Of a DNA stretch of 64,000 nucleotides, positions 38,501 through 49,623 are shown piece by piece (the first letter of the stretch is position 1; every line of letters begins with the position of its first letter). The stretch covers positions 248,001 through 312,000 of the forward strand of contig MZZL01000398.1 in assembly GCA_002749535.1 (NCBI GenBank). The letters run 5' to 3'. The notes below the pieces were generated by a model. The model saw only the letters and a program-made list of their open reading frames with translations, did no database searches and had not been told where the DNA came from. Made by a program: the position numbers and the translations under genes. Origin of the DNA: Apophysomyces variabilis. Its lineage: Eukaryota; Mucoromycota; Mucoromycetes; Mucorales; Mucoraceae.

Positions 38501-39104
38501 TTTCTTTTGAAACCTGATCCGCTGTGGGATGCCATCGGACAAGGTCGACGCGTCTGGATTGAATAGCCACAGTTGCTGAACAAACTGGTTCGGACCCTTC
38601 ATCCGGAATACTCCATACTTTAATCTATTGATGGAGTTAAGCTATCCGGTTATTTTTGCGATATATCATGTTACCATGCCATCTTCGGCACCTGTCACTA
38701 ATAGATGATCGGCGAACGGCGAAAAATGCCAGTCGGAAATAGTCGCACCGTGCGCATGAAATATGCAGGCCTCGGCGGAACAAGTCTTGCCTGCAGCTGC
38801 TAAGGGCAGCAAGCCCATGGATCCAGCTTCCATGAACCATATCAGTTTCAGGCTGTCTTGTACAACCGCTTAGACTTACATCCCGACCATTTGAGTGCTA
38901 TCCAACGTTGATTAACTTGAATAAGATTGCAAAGGTCTGATGGCGAGTTTGTTAAGGGAAGATCAGCATACCATTGCTTTTCGGAAGAGCTAAGCGTTAT
39001 TTTTTCCGGGATTTCTTTTATTTTAAGGACCACCGTACCTCCTTTTTGGCTACTTTGCCAATGACATTTCTAAACTTATTCACGTTCTGAAATCGTTTAC
39101 TCAT
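35537..39104 (-). CDS. coronin-7-type protein with two beta-propellers
   Basis: The first exon reads MSKRFQNVNKFRNVIGKVAK, the coronin N-terminal signature, then WYADLPL and RWIALKWSG. WD repeats follow (VRVWDINNSTSL, GSVAVWDPRAQDNLI). After a Lys/Ser/Glu-rich linker (about 37340-37590) a second coronin-type start appears: YKYISGKWYHPNMFYDDLRG. A second set of WD repeats ends with IRLWDINEHTAK and IQVLNARSGE. The C-terminus is acidic with EDQRRQQLMERMF and ADDEWVRVEKFV. Tandem coronins (Crn7, POD-1, villidin) act at the Golgi/endosome or with actin and microtubules, unlike short coronins, which end in a coiled coil. The acidic tail resembles that of CRN7. About ten exons are needed. The start is divergent from the Romo1-like gene, 205 bases apart. 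Confidence 0.85.
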
Positions 39105-39309
39105 GGAGGGGGAGGGGAGGGTTCAGAACAAAGGCTAGGTGCACCTGGTGTGACAGATCGTGACTTGACTGAGCACGCGGGGGAGGGGTTCCGACTTCGA
39201 CCTCTTTTTGTCTCGTAGGAGGTGAATCCTTAACTTTTTTCTTCCTCTTTCACTTTCTTCTATTTCACAGCTTTTGCTTTCTCTTTTCCACTCATACACA
39301 GATTCCCTC
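39105..39309. promoter_or_regulatory. shared divergent promoter region (coronin-7 / Romo1-like)
   Basis: Only 205 bases separate the two start codons. The plus-oriented half is very pyrimidine-rich (cttcctctttcactttcttc, about 39241-39260). A G-rich tract (atggaggggg aggggaggg) borders the coronin start. The two genes may be co-regulated; no specific binding site is claimed. Confidence 0.35.
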
Positions 39310-39802
39310 ATGAGGACAGACGATTTACGGTGGGCCAAAATGAAGCAAGGGGCCTTTGTTGGTGGCACTGTTGGACTTTGTGTCGGCATTGCTTTCGGCA
39401 CAGCCATAGGGTAACAGAGGGAAAAGTTAGACGAAAAAACGTTTGTAACTAACGAACCTTTTTCCTTCCTTTTTCTTTTTGTCTTTCGGCTTTTCTATCA
39501 TAGATATGGCGGTCGTTCTTATGTGCAAACAATTTCTCGTTATATGGCTCGTTCGGCCATATCTGTTGCTGCCTGGATGAGTAAGTCAATTTCCGTACCC
39601 TGTATTTAGCTCAATCTCAAATCACCAAAAAGGTATTCGGGGCTTTATTCCAACACAAGAACGGTTCCCCACCTTGCTCTATCAATCTGCAGCTGCGCAT
39701 GCCAATACTCCTCTTCAGCATCTACGGTTACTAAACAACGCACCTGGATCAATTTCCATGACAGCTCCTTTACCAATGTTTGTACATAGTCGATGCGCAT
39801 AG
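39310..39802 (+). CDS. Romo1/Mgr2-family mitochondrial inner-membrane protein
   Basis: Three exons (39310-39410, 39504-39580, 39633-39802) give 115 residues. The N-terminal half reads KMKQGAFVGGTVGLCVGIAFG, a glycine-zipper membrane segment, followed by YVQTISRYMARSAISVAAWM, the second span. This is the pattern of Romo1 (animals) and Mgr2 (yeast), small subunits next to the TIM23 translocase that gate lateral release and stabilise its link to TIM21. The C-terminal 50 residues (FIPTQERFPTLLYQSAAAHA and on) form an extension beyond the usual 80-residue core and are probably in the intermembrane space or matrix. Introns have GT-AG ends. Confidence 0.85.
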
Positions 39803-41538
39803 AAAACAAAGGCGCGGCCCCCGACCTCTGTTCATTGGAACGTAACACCATCGTCCTTTTTTTCTTTACCCTTTTCGTTCTCGCTCTTTGTTCTTTCCAC
39901 TTGTTGTACAGCGTATTCCCTTTCCCAGCATGCATTCTCCGATTTCCTTTGTTCCACGATACCCCCTCTCTCTCGATCGCATAGAATCTCTTAAAAAGAG
40001 AAACAGAAGAACTATCTCTCTACTTTCTCCTTTCCGTCAAAAAATGAAAATAAAATGCTTCCCCTAACAAAAAAAAGAAAAATGAACTCGTTTCTAAAGA
40101 GCCCCGTAAATCTGAAACGTGCCACTGTCAGAGAATGACTTTTACCTGCCTTCCCCTAAAATGTGAAGTTCCTGTGTTTAGCCGTTACGAAACTGCGTCA
40201 GCTGCATCAAAAGGGCCAAACCTAGTAATGAAGTCCACTAGCTTTAAACCTTGAGTTTATTTGCAATCATCATTCATTGGCACAGGATACCACATGGTAG
40301 ACGTATCAAAACTTGGTATCGAACATGCTCGAGATAACATAAAATAACCATGATCTTGGCCAAAGAAGAATACAGTTCAGGTGGAATTAAGCACTGTGAT
40401 ACATATGCTCTATCTCATAGCATTGTCAACATGCCCGAAACCATAGCAAAAACATGTACTGTATTGTTTGTACCGCGATATGTAGGTTTATTAGATCATT
40501 GACACCGACATCCACCGTTGTCCTGGCAGTGAGTTCGAATTTGCTTGTATTGACCTACTGAGTTCCCACCAAACTAAATAATTTAATACCTTTCATGCTT
40601 GGTAATGTCTTTACTATTGCCACGAGAAAAGTATATTATAGAAAGCATGTGAAGATGACGTTGAAATTATGGTTTGTTTTCCAAAATACACCTTACTTGG
40701 ACAGGTCCAAACTATTTTCGAAACACTGAAGCGCACAAAGGTGATGCATGGCGAAGATCTAGACAGGTATAGAATCCATTTGCTATTTTCTGCCCTCCAT
40801 TATTGACATGGGCTATTACCACTTCTGGATGAGATCAATTCCTTCAGGTGACACAACGAATAAATGCATGGACGGTCAAATAGATAGATTCTATCATTTG
40901 TATTCTGAAAGAAACGGTTGACGCAAGGAAACGCTGCACCTGCATGTAGATTTATTTTAATAATCAAAGTGCCGTGCGTCAAAACCAAGAAAAGGGACAT
41001 GAGGACATCAAGTCTCTCGGACCATGGGCGAGACGCAGCATGTTTCTCAAGCTTTCAAGTCCTTGCTAACATAAAAATGAGCGAAATATAGTTTATGTTC
41101 TGGGTCGAAAATAAGTGTGATATTTGAACTAAGCCAGTATGGAGCACTGTGTGACAGTCAGAGATTTACCATAGATCTTTTCTTTCATTATGCAACTTAA
41201 CCAATGTTTGAACCCATATTGATTTTTGGTAGAAGACGCCTTTCGGTGTGAAATAGGAGGATGTCTTAGAGCAACCAATAGAGTACAGTATAACAAATTC
41301 CTATAATAGGCATTGTTGTGAATCACACAATGAGACTGAATTTAAAAAAAGAAACCTGTTATATGTCCGTCATAGCGACGGATGCCGGTCTTCGCATCCT
41401 GTTTATAAAATAAGCAAATTACTTGTGCAGATAACTAACAGTAACACCTACCAGTATGGTGGCTTTCTGAAGACGACTGTACGCACCTATAGTAAAGATA
41501 TATTAGCTGTTAAAGCTGCCACACTTTAAATATGTCGG
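39803..41538. other. 1.7 kb spacer; 3' flank of the Fanzor gene at right
   Basis: No gene recognised. The left 250 bases are a pyrimidine-rich 3' UTR with A-rich runs (about 40040-40085). The right end contains the region just after the Fanzor stop, with a compact hairpin pair listed separately. I saw no clear terminal inverted repeat. Confidence 0.35.
41367..41399 (-). other. overlapping hairpins downstream of the Fanzor gene, candidate guide-RNA scaffold
   Basis: Read on either strand, CCGTC (41367-41371) pairs with GACGG (41377-41381), and GGATGC (41380-41385) pairs with GCATCC (41394-41399). The two stems share two bases, so they are alternative or coaxial. The site lies about 140 bases 3' of the Fanzor stop, where guide RNAs of TnpB/Fanzor elements are usually encoded. 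That it is transcribed or bound is inference. A splice model that extends the Fanzor protein could instead make part of it coding. Confidence 0.25.
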
Positions 41539-44500
41539 TTACCTTTGAACGGTGGTATCGGCAATATTGGATATTCCAGCGTCAAAATGGCTGGGATCAA
41601 ATGGTGGCAACGTTATCCTCTCTGCAGAAAAAAGGTTGCTGATCGCCGCTAGTCCGATGGCCACGGCGGCTTGAACGTCGCGATTTTGAGTCGTACGCCC
41701 TGCTTTAAAAGTAACACACTTCGAGTTGACGCAGCGCGAGCTTCCATTCATAGTACGCCATTTAATTTCCTTGTAACGACGCCCTTTTGGGTGAATTATC
41801 TTCTGAAAACAGAATACGCATGTTTGCGAGCTACGATGCTCATCTGTCATTGCCACTGGGGTGTACCTACGGTGTCTCGCCCGTAACCATTTGCCTCCAC
41901 GCTTAGGATGGCCTTTCAATCTGGACCCAACACACGTCCCTTGGGTGCCAATCGCCATAACTGGTATTACCCTCCTTCCGCTATCATGTGGCCCCGCTTC
42001 CATCGCGATCTTTCTTCTCTCGTTTGCAGCCACTCTATCGTATATTCTCTCCTTGTAGAGATCTTGTATCACCTTTTCTTTGTGCCACCTGTTTGAATGG
42101 TAAAAATCCCTGAGCGTCTTTCTACAGCTCCGACCAATCTATAAATGTGTATGTTATCGATAGTTGTCCAAAAAAGACTAACGATTACCTTTTGACAACG
42201 AATAATATCTTGGACTGACATAGCTTTCTCCATCGAGGCTTCTTTCAATTGCTCTTCGGCTGCAAGAACCTCTGTATTCGACTGTGGCAATTATCACATA
42301 AGCACAACATATTGTAGCTGGCTTATTTACCTTCTTTCGTCGCTCCCGTTTCTTGCGGAATGTCCTTGCAAGTGTTTTTTCATCGAGCGATTTTGCCGTG
42401 ATACGTATCGGCTTTGGTAGCTGGAGCATGTCAGTAGGAGAGACATCGATATCATCATCGTGATCATTGACGTTATTGACACCCAGCATCGAATATCGAT
42501 TGTAAAGCTGTAAATGGAAATCTGCTCTTTGTCTCGTAATAGGCACTGTAGTCGACAGCACTTGCAAACCGTAATCAGTGCCACTGAACGTTAGTACATT
42601 GTTCTGATCTTCTAAAAGTGGCCCAAGGTCTAGTCGGCCTACGCTGTCTTCACAGCCGGGGCGTCTCCCACTTTGGGGTCTGCACAGGCTATCCTCCTCC
42701 TCCTCCTCATCCTCCTCCTCATTTTCCTCGTCGTTATTGTCGTTGTGCTTGTCCTTCTTTTTCTCCTTTTCTTTTTTGTATTTGGTATCTTCTTCATCAC
42801 CGTCTGCTTCCTCCATTTTCTCGTCTTCTCCTCCTTTGCTTTTTCTCTCTTTTCTGCCAGCAGGACTTTTACCTTTTTTCTTTTGATGCGCTTTCACCAA
42901 CTGTACGATTCTGTATATTAATATACGCTTTTATGTTGATGCAAGTTTGTATTCAACGTTACCTGTTCCAACTTGTACTTCTTCCGTCTTGCATTTGCTA
43001 ACCGATCGTGTACTTGATTCAAAGCCATTTGTTGGTTTGACCAGTTCAATTTTGCAGCTTTTAAAGCTTCATAGCTCAGTTTCTGCTGTTGATATGCTGC
43101 TTCCTTTTCAGTAACGTTTTCATGTTTGTCTGCCTTTCTTTTGTCCCTTATGCGCTTTTGACAAATAGCTTGATTTTCCTGATAGCTAGAGCGCAAACCT
43201 GCAACTAACTTCGTGGCTTCTTTCACAAGCTTGGTGTGTTGACATTTCAACGTTTCAAGAGTTTTTACATCCTTCTTTGTATCATCGAGAGTCTTTGCTA
43301 ACTCAGGCGTGCTTTGTTGTTCGATGCTCGGCTCTTGGACGTAGGGTTCCTTTTTCCTATAATACTTCTTTCGTCTCGCCTCGTACCGTGATTCTATGGG
43401 TCTTCTTTGTTCACAAACGTTACCATCAATAATTGCTGTTTTCTGCGGAGTTACTGTGATGCGCCAGCGTGGTACCAACCCACGCTCCTTGCATGTTTTT
43501 TCAATAGCCTCTACGTTGAAAAACGATCCAATCACTGTTCGCTTTTCTGCTATTGCTTCGTCTCTGTTTGTGAACACTGAGCCGTCTGCCTTGTAAATAT
43601 CAAGCTGGGCATAGCTTGACCCAAACATTTCATACATGGCTACTGCATCTAGTGGTAGTGCGTGAACAGAAGCAGGGCTGATTGTGGGACATATCGAAGC
43701 AGTGAACTCTTGATATCCAATCGAACAGAGCAAAGCGTTCGCCAATACTACGAAATTGAGACGCAGCGGTATACAAGGAGCAATTTGTCCCCTAATGACG
43801 TACGGCCTTAATGCGTTTGCGATATTCACCACGGTATCGATTTCTTGAGGAGAAAATGCATCGTCCGCATGAGAGGTAGCTAGCACATCTTCCACTGTTA
43901 CATGGCCGCTGATCTTATCTGACTGTAGGAGGGCTTTGGTAATAGCTTGCAGGATACCGAGCTTTCGCCTGCTTGGCTCACTTGTCTCCTCCTTCTCCTC
44001 CTCCTCCAGTTCTTCTTCTATTTGTTCGAACACACCGATGTGTGTTTCACCGAGGGATATCAAAATCTTCGCTTGCTGCTCCTATTTTGCCACGTAAGCA
44101 TATATCCTAATCAATAATGAAGTTTACCTCTTCTTTTGTAACCGACGCTCGGTTGTTCATTTGCTCTACTTTTATTGATTTTGGGTTGGACCTGGACTCC
44201 GATCGCGCCAGCAATTGATTTTCGAGCCGTTCGATCGCCTCAGCACACGTCGCCGCACGCGTGGCTAGCCTTACCAAGATATCATCTTCTTCTTCCTGCT
44301 CGATCTGCTTCTTCAAGTTTCGCAATTGCTTTTTCTCGTTTTTTAATTTCCTTTTGATAGCTTTTTTCCGATATTGGTACTTGATCACTTGTTGCTGCTC
44401 GATTTCTTTTTCTCTTGCTAGTTTTGCCTTCTCTCTGATTTCTCGTACTTTTTCTTCACGCCTTGGTGCAAGATTAACACGGAGTAGAACACGCAATAAG

Positions 44501-45609
44501 TGATTCATGCTTCTGTTGTAAAGAGATCCTGCCCACATATTCTTTAAATTCGTCGAAAATTGCTTCATGTAAAAATGCGACGTCCTGCAAAGACCATCGG
44601 GAATTACAGGCTGATTGTCAAGAGTTTGATCATGGAACTGCATCCATAAGTAGTGTTTTTCTTTGCTCACGTTTCCTTTTGTGCCAAAATATAACCCGTG
44701 CAGAAATTGGATATGGTTCTCATTGAACATGGAAAGTAGATCGTTGTTTCGCCTGCCTGGCATCTCGTCAAGAAACTGCGAAAGATTATCTGGCATTCGG
44801 GCTACAGGTACAAAATAGTCATCTACCAGCATACTTTCGTCACGTAATTTTTCTTTGGGTACAACTGTACGGATATCGAAGCCAGTTGATGTTTGGTCCA
44901 ATTCAGCTTTCACTGAACCTGATGCTGGGTCTAGAGACAAGGAAACTGACACGTATTTCAACATGGTAGCACGTACAACAGTTGCCAAGTCGGACACATA
45001 ATCCGTCATTTGCACGGACGTCGACTCTACCGTGTGCATAAAAATCCTTTTCAGATTTTCGTCAAGATCCGGCCGCAGTACGGATTTCAAAGGAACTGTA
45101 CATGTCCTGAAAAGGTTATCCGAGTCTTCATCTTTCTTTTTGGGTCTGTTCTGCTTTCCTTCAGCTTTGACCACAGCCAAGACATCATCGAAGTTATCGA
45201 CCGCGCATTGTCTCCAAAATTCGCCTGTTTTATGGGACGACGAGAGTCTAGAACGTATCTGTTTCTCTATTGTCCCTTTAGGGACGCCCGCTTTTTTGTC
45301 TGCTTCCTCAAAACTTCCTCGAGGGATTCTGTCTGCTTTTTCAAGAGCTTGTCGCAAACGATTCATCCTTTTTTCTTGAGCCTTCAGTCTCTTTCCTTTT
45401 GTTTTGGCAGACTGTTTTCCTTTCTTTGTTTTTCTAGAATTTTTTGTCTCATTTTTCCACAGTTCGTTTGCTATAGTACTCTTCAACTTCTGTAAAAGTA
45501 CTCCAAGCAAGGTATTTTTGGCTTGATCGTAGGATATCTGAGGCTCTGTTTGCCTTTTCCTTTTTCTTCTGGCGCTACCGCGTGGTGTAGGTAATTGTAT
45601 TTCGTTCAT
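41539..45609 (-). CDS. Fanzor: eukaryotic TnpB-like RNA-guided nuclease homologue
   Basis: Five exons on minus (45609-44128, 44081-42963, 42900-42331, 42281-42189, 42138-41539), all in phase 0, with introns of 46-62 nt, give 1,287 residues without a break. The C-terminal third is a TnpB/Fanzor nuclease. RuvC-I Asp is about residue 976 (TFSGTDYGL). The zinc ribbon has CVFC (1195, 1198) and CVNSKC (1224, 1229). The second acidic residue lies in TDEHRSSQTC (Glu about 1188), the rearranged position known for Fanzors; the usual RuvC-II site reads VMAIGTQG without Glu. RuvC-III Asp is about 1242 (TQNRDVQAAVAIG). The N-terminal 860 residues are Lys/Arg/Glu rich with coiled coils (about 410-470 and 750-860) and basic stretches (SARRKRKRQ) suited to nuclear import and nucleic-acid binding. 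Fanzors cut DNA guided by an RNA encoded next to the gene. No transposase lies beside it. The acidic tract about residues 890-935 precedes RuvC-I. Confidence 0.85.
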
Positions 45610-48048
45610 AAAAAATACAAGAAATGTTGGATCTAGTTCTCAAAAGTAGAACGGAAAGGTGATATGCGAATTGTTCTCTGAACTGTTGTCCAATTTTCAC
45701 TTGACAGATTGGACTGCGAACTTTTCTGATAAAAAAAAAACTGAAACTTTATCACTTTATTTATCGTGGCTAGCTCTCATGTAGTTGAAAAGGAGAAAGA
45801 AGATAACGAGAAAAATTCGATTCGGACAACAGAGAAAAAATGGACAAGTCTTTATAACGGTTGGCAAAGAAGGGAAAGACCAAGGATACAAAGTATAAAG
45901 AACCTAGGTTATAGTGATTGCTATTGAGAAAGAAGCGGCAATATGAATAAAGAAAATCACAGGGAAACAAGGGACAAAGGTTAAGCTGACTGGAATATAC
46001 ATGATCGCACTCCCACTTTTATTTCTTACCTTTTACTACCTTTATATCCAACCAATCTTGGTTCATGGAAAAAGACGGAAAAGGTTCGCTTGCAACGTAT
46101 CAGCGAAAGAAGAAAACAAAGTACGAGAGCAGAAAAGGCACACAATTAAATGTCTTTGTGTCGGATACAGGCCGCATAATTGCTCCAGTTGGTTGGGTTG
46201 ATTTAGCCTTGCATCAAAAGATCGATAAAAGCCGGGCACTTGCTGTACCCTTCCATCTCAAAATCAAAGACCTGCATGCTCCAGAAATCGCGTGGCCTCT
46301 GTTCGCAGTAACATCGTACATTGCAACAGAAATCTCATACAGTTGCGTAAACGCGCCTCCGTGTTTACATAAAGGTAATACATGGACAAATTGAGCGGTA
46401 CTTCACATGTATAATCTTTTTGGATTGCCCCCATCAACGGTCGATGTAATTGTATTTTTTCTCATAGACTTGTGAATGATTTTTACTCTGCTGCCACATC
46501 TTCAAGTCCTTCTCATACGAATGCCGATGTGAGTGTAATCTCAACGCTGTTTGAGTAAAGTAAAGACGGCAATCAACTTTTACGTACGAATCCCCCGTAA
46601 AATGTCCAAATTGCTAAGGTGTACCGTCGTTTTCTTTGGGATATCCTTGTATGGAAACCACTTCTTCAAGACTAAGTTTTGCCTTGATTACGATGTGACC
46701 ATCTGCGTACTGCTGACCGCTACGATAGACCTACAGAAAATTCAGCAAGAAAATGCGTCCTACGGTTTAAATAAAGAATGAAATAGTAAGCACGTTATCA
46801 TGAATTGCTTTCTGTTTCGATTTATATTGCGCTTTTGTGTTCGAGCTCTGCATCTCCGTTTTCAAACTCAATGCATGCACCACAACTTCATGGTCCCGCA
46901 TACAGTTTTGAATCGACTCCTATAATGCAGGCTCAATAGCATCAGCACTACTGCTTGCAACCGTTAGAGGGATATCTTCCTGCTGTTAGTCTGGGGTACA
47001 TGCTTCGGAGGCACTGCTGTTGAACGATAATATTTGGAACGTTCGATGTAGTGCTTCACTAGCCTTTTAAAGATCTAGTTATCAAAAACTTTTAAGGAAA
47101 AAGGAAAGGAAAAGAAGTACATTTACAATCTTTATATAAAGAACAGCCATTTTGGGGAAAACGTACCCGGTTCGTTGATATATCCCCGCCATTACTACAC
47201 TGTCTTATCTAAGTCAATAAAAACTTAACTTTAACTAGGAGATTTTCTCCAAGTTCAAAGAACCAAATACGGCCAGCTTCCAGATTTCTGATTATGTGAA
47301 GCTATGGTACTTTGTAAAAGGTATTTAAAAAGCTTAACACCTCGCTTATCAGTGTCAATGTATATGACTGAAAGCCCGAACTACTGATGATTTGATTCCA
47401 TTTTGCGTTTAATAAGGGCAGCGATGTGTTGCAAATTCTTGCTGGCACACGACAATAGGCATGTGTGTGGAAGAAACGCTATACTACAGATTAACCGAAT
47501 GCTAAATAGATAACCCATTCAAACAGAAGCTTACTATAGTTTGAATTCGATCTGTTCTTTCTCTTTGTTTTTTAGCTTCCATTTCTTTTTTTCTCCAAGA
47601 AGATTAAGAAGACAATGGTGAATGAAGCTCACATTATCATTAGTTTATCCACAGTTGTCTGCTTTGGATTCCTGTTGTTATGTTCCCTTTTCTTTATATA
47701 TTTTTTTACCTTATACACCTAACCTTATCTGAATTTAGATTTAGGTGGAAGTGACACACACAGAGATACTGTGAAGAGAGAGTTTTTGAAAATGTACGAT
47801 CCCTGGATCATGGCCGGTCTTGTTGAGTATTTCAGTCTGGTCACAATTTGACTGGTGACCTAAGTCATGACCCACTCCCTGTTATACCCTAACAGTACCT
47901 TCCTCTCCAGCACTCCGCCGACCTCTCTTTTTGGCAATATGTGTGACTGTCATAAGAATCCCTGTGCTGGGGAAGAAAAAAAAATGACAAGGCTTTGTGG
48001 TGGGTTTCTTTTTTTCCTTATTCCCTTCTCGCTAGACAATATTAGACT
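45610..48048. other. 2.4 kb spacer with weak ORFs
   Basis: Upstream flank of the Fanzor gene and promoter region of the acyltransferase gene. Apart from the ORF at 46065-46394 nothing is supported. Pyrimidine-rich and A-rich tracts alternate. No tRNA, and no inverted repeat matching the other side of the Fanzor gene, was seen by eye. Confidence 0.35.
46065..46394 (+). CDS. uncharacterised ORF, possibly a retroelement protease-like fragment
   Basis: A frame of 109 codons has a basic start (TYQRKKKTKYESRKG) and then VSDTGRIIAPVGWVDLALHQ and FHLKIKDLHAPEIAW. The second part recalls the strand following the active site in retropepsin-like domains of Ty3-type polyproteins, where a GRIIxPxGWxxL pattern is common. 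There is no catalytic DTGA-type triplet and no flanking gag or pol, so at best this is a fragment. No satisfactory splice to downstream frames was found. Confidence 0.25.
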   Translation: MEKDGKGSLATYQRKKKTKYESRKGTQLNVFVSDTGRIIAPVGWVDLALHQKIDKSRALAVPFHLKIKDLHAPEIAWPLFAVTSYIATEISYSCVNAPPCLHKGNTWTN

Positions 48049-49424
48049 ATGCCGCCCGAGGAGCCAACCCTATCCATAGCTGAGATAATTGATAACAATA
48101 TCCAGTCAATGGTCCTGTTAAATAAGCCGGATCATAAAATGTAAGCGATGTCTATTCTATACCTTGTTCCTTTTTCTTTTGCATACTGATAATCTCTGAT
48201 AGATATACCCGCGATCAGTTGGTAAGCCACAAAGGACAAGTCTCCTTGAATACAGGGATTTATTTGGTTTATGGATACAGCTATACTATGCTAAATGCTT
48301 TGCCACCGATACGCACGTTCGACAACTAAGCAGCCTCCCTGGAGCTCTCCTTCGCTACGGCATCGTTTTTCCTATACGACTAGTCACCCTAAGTGCAGCC
48401 ACAGTTGCCTTTTTCGTATCCTTGCCTGTCGCTGTGGCCCTTAACAGCAATGCCATGGTGGTAAGATAGCTGAATTCATTGCTTACGTGTCTCATTGATC
48501 ATCGGTTCGAAAGTCCACCTTAGTCAAGTATTACTGCAAAGGTATCCTGTTCTCTCTTGGAACAAAAGTGCAATATCACGGTGCCAAACCTCAGCTGGAA
48601 GAACCTCATGTGTTTGTGGTAAGGCGTTTGGGAGAGAAAGTTGGATAGTTTAGAGTTTAACAGAACCTAGGCCAACCATACATCTTATCTTGACTATATC
48701 CTTGTCAGCGCACATAGGTTTCCAAATGCTGTTGTCATGGCACGCCACGGTGGAGCATTAGGTACGCAGCTCGGTTAAATTGGTTTCCGACAACTCATAG
48801 GTCATGCTAGGCTTCCTGCAAAACTATGGCCTTAACTTCCTGAATTCCATGACCTTCGATCGATCAAATACAGAAGAGCGCAAGGCCCTGGCGGCAAGAT
48901 TGAAGAAACATGTGATGAATCCCGTTAGCTGGCCAAACCCGATGATTTTGTTTCCTGAGGGTACCTGTGTTAATAACAAATATGCCATTCGATTTCAGAA
49001 AGGTGCTTTCGAATTAGGCGTGAAAGTTTGTCCTGTTGGGATCAAGTAGGGAAAAACAGTTATGTTTCTTCGAGTTTTGTAAACTGATCCTTTTGTTGTT
49101 AGATATGACCGTTACTGGGGAGAGCCTTATTGGGATACACGGAAGGTAAATGAAGCAGCCCTATATATTCCTGGTCATCGTATACTAATTAGATCCGATT
49201 CACAGGGCTTTTTGTATTATGCCTTTTACCGAATGACGCGTTGGGTGACACCAGTCGATGTATACTATAGTCCTCCAGTCGATCCTTATCCTCATGAAGA
49301 TGCAGTGGAATATGGTGAAAGAGTGAAACGCATAATTGCATCAAGTGCAGATTTGGAAATAGAAAACTTCAACGGCATGGCAAAGCGAGATCTTTTGAAG
49401 GTTTTACACGAAGTCAAAGCATAA
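48049..49424 (+). CDS. glycerol-3-phosphate/lysophospholipid acyltransferase (GPAT3/4-LPCAT type)
   Basis: The catalytic HX4D motif is in ANHTSYLDYIL, followed by RFPNAVVMARHGGALGFLQ, and the substrate motif in MILFPEGTCVNN. Two hydrophobic segments precede the active site (RYGIVFPIRLVTLSAATVAF and FVSLPVAVAL), as in ER-bound members of this PlsC family. The protein ends NFNGMAKRDLLKVLHEVKA with no ER-retrieval signal. It transfers an acyl chain from acyl-CoA to glycerol-3-phosphate or a lysophospholipid; the substrate cannot be settled. Exons include 48049-48140, a 19-nt micro-exon 48203-48221 (YTRDQL), 48281-48460 and a fourth from 48529. The micro-exon is required to keep the frame into LYYAKCFATDTHVRQL. 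Confidence 0.85.
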
Positions 49425-49623
49425 TATCATGCTGGACATGATGAAACAAACTGTAAATATGGTATATAGACTTAGAAAAAGTTCATTAGAATAACAAGAA
49501 AGAAAAAAGCAAGAGAAACAAAAAAAACATCAGATGTGAAATGAAAAGAAACGTCAAAGACAGTGAAACATCTCGTCTTAGAACAGGCAGCCTCGGCCGC
49601 GACTATATATGTGTAGTCACAAA

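Noticed and set aside
42618..43001. Plus-strand hydrophobic, Leu/Phe/Pro-rich ORFs that look like membrane proteins
   Set aside because: They are the antisense of the Lys/Glu/Asp-rich tract of the Fanzor; purine-rich coding sequence reads as hydrophobic on the other strand.
45010..45495. 161-codon plus-strand ORF rich in Phe/Cys/Leu
   Set aside because: Shadow of the basic N-terminal region of the Fanzor exon 1.
39803..48048. Terminal inverted repeats around the Fanzor
   Set aside because: No convincing pair found by eye; an alignment is needed before any claim.
48222..48280. Reading through the second intron of the acyltransferase
   Set aside because: That frame requires a phase that the first exon does not provide; the micro-exon model is consistent.
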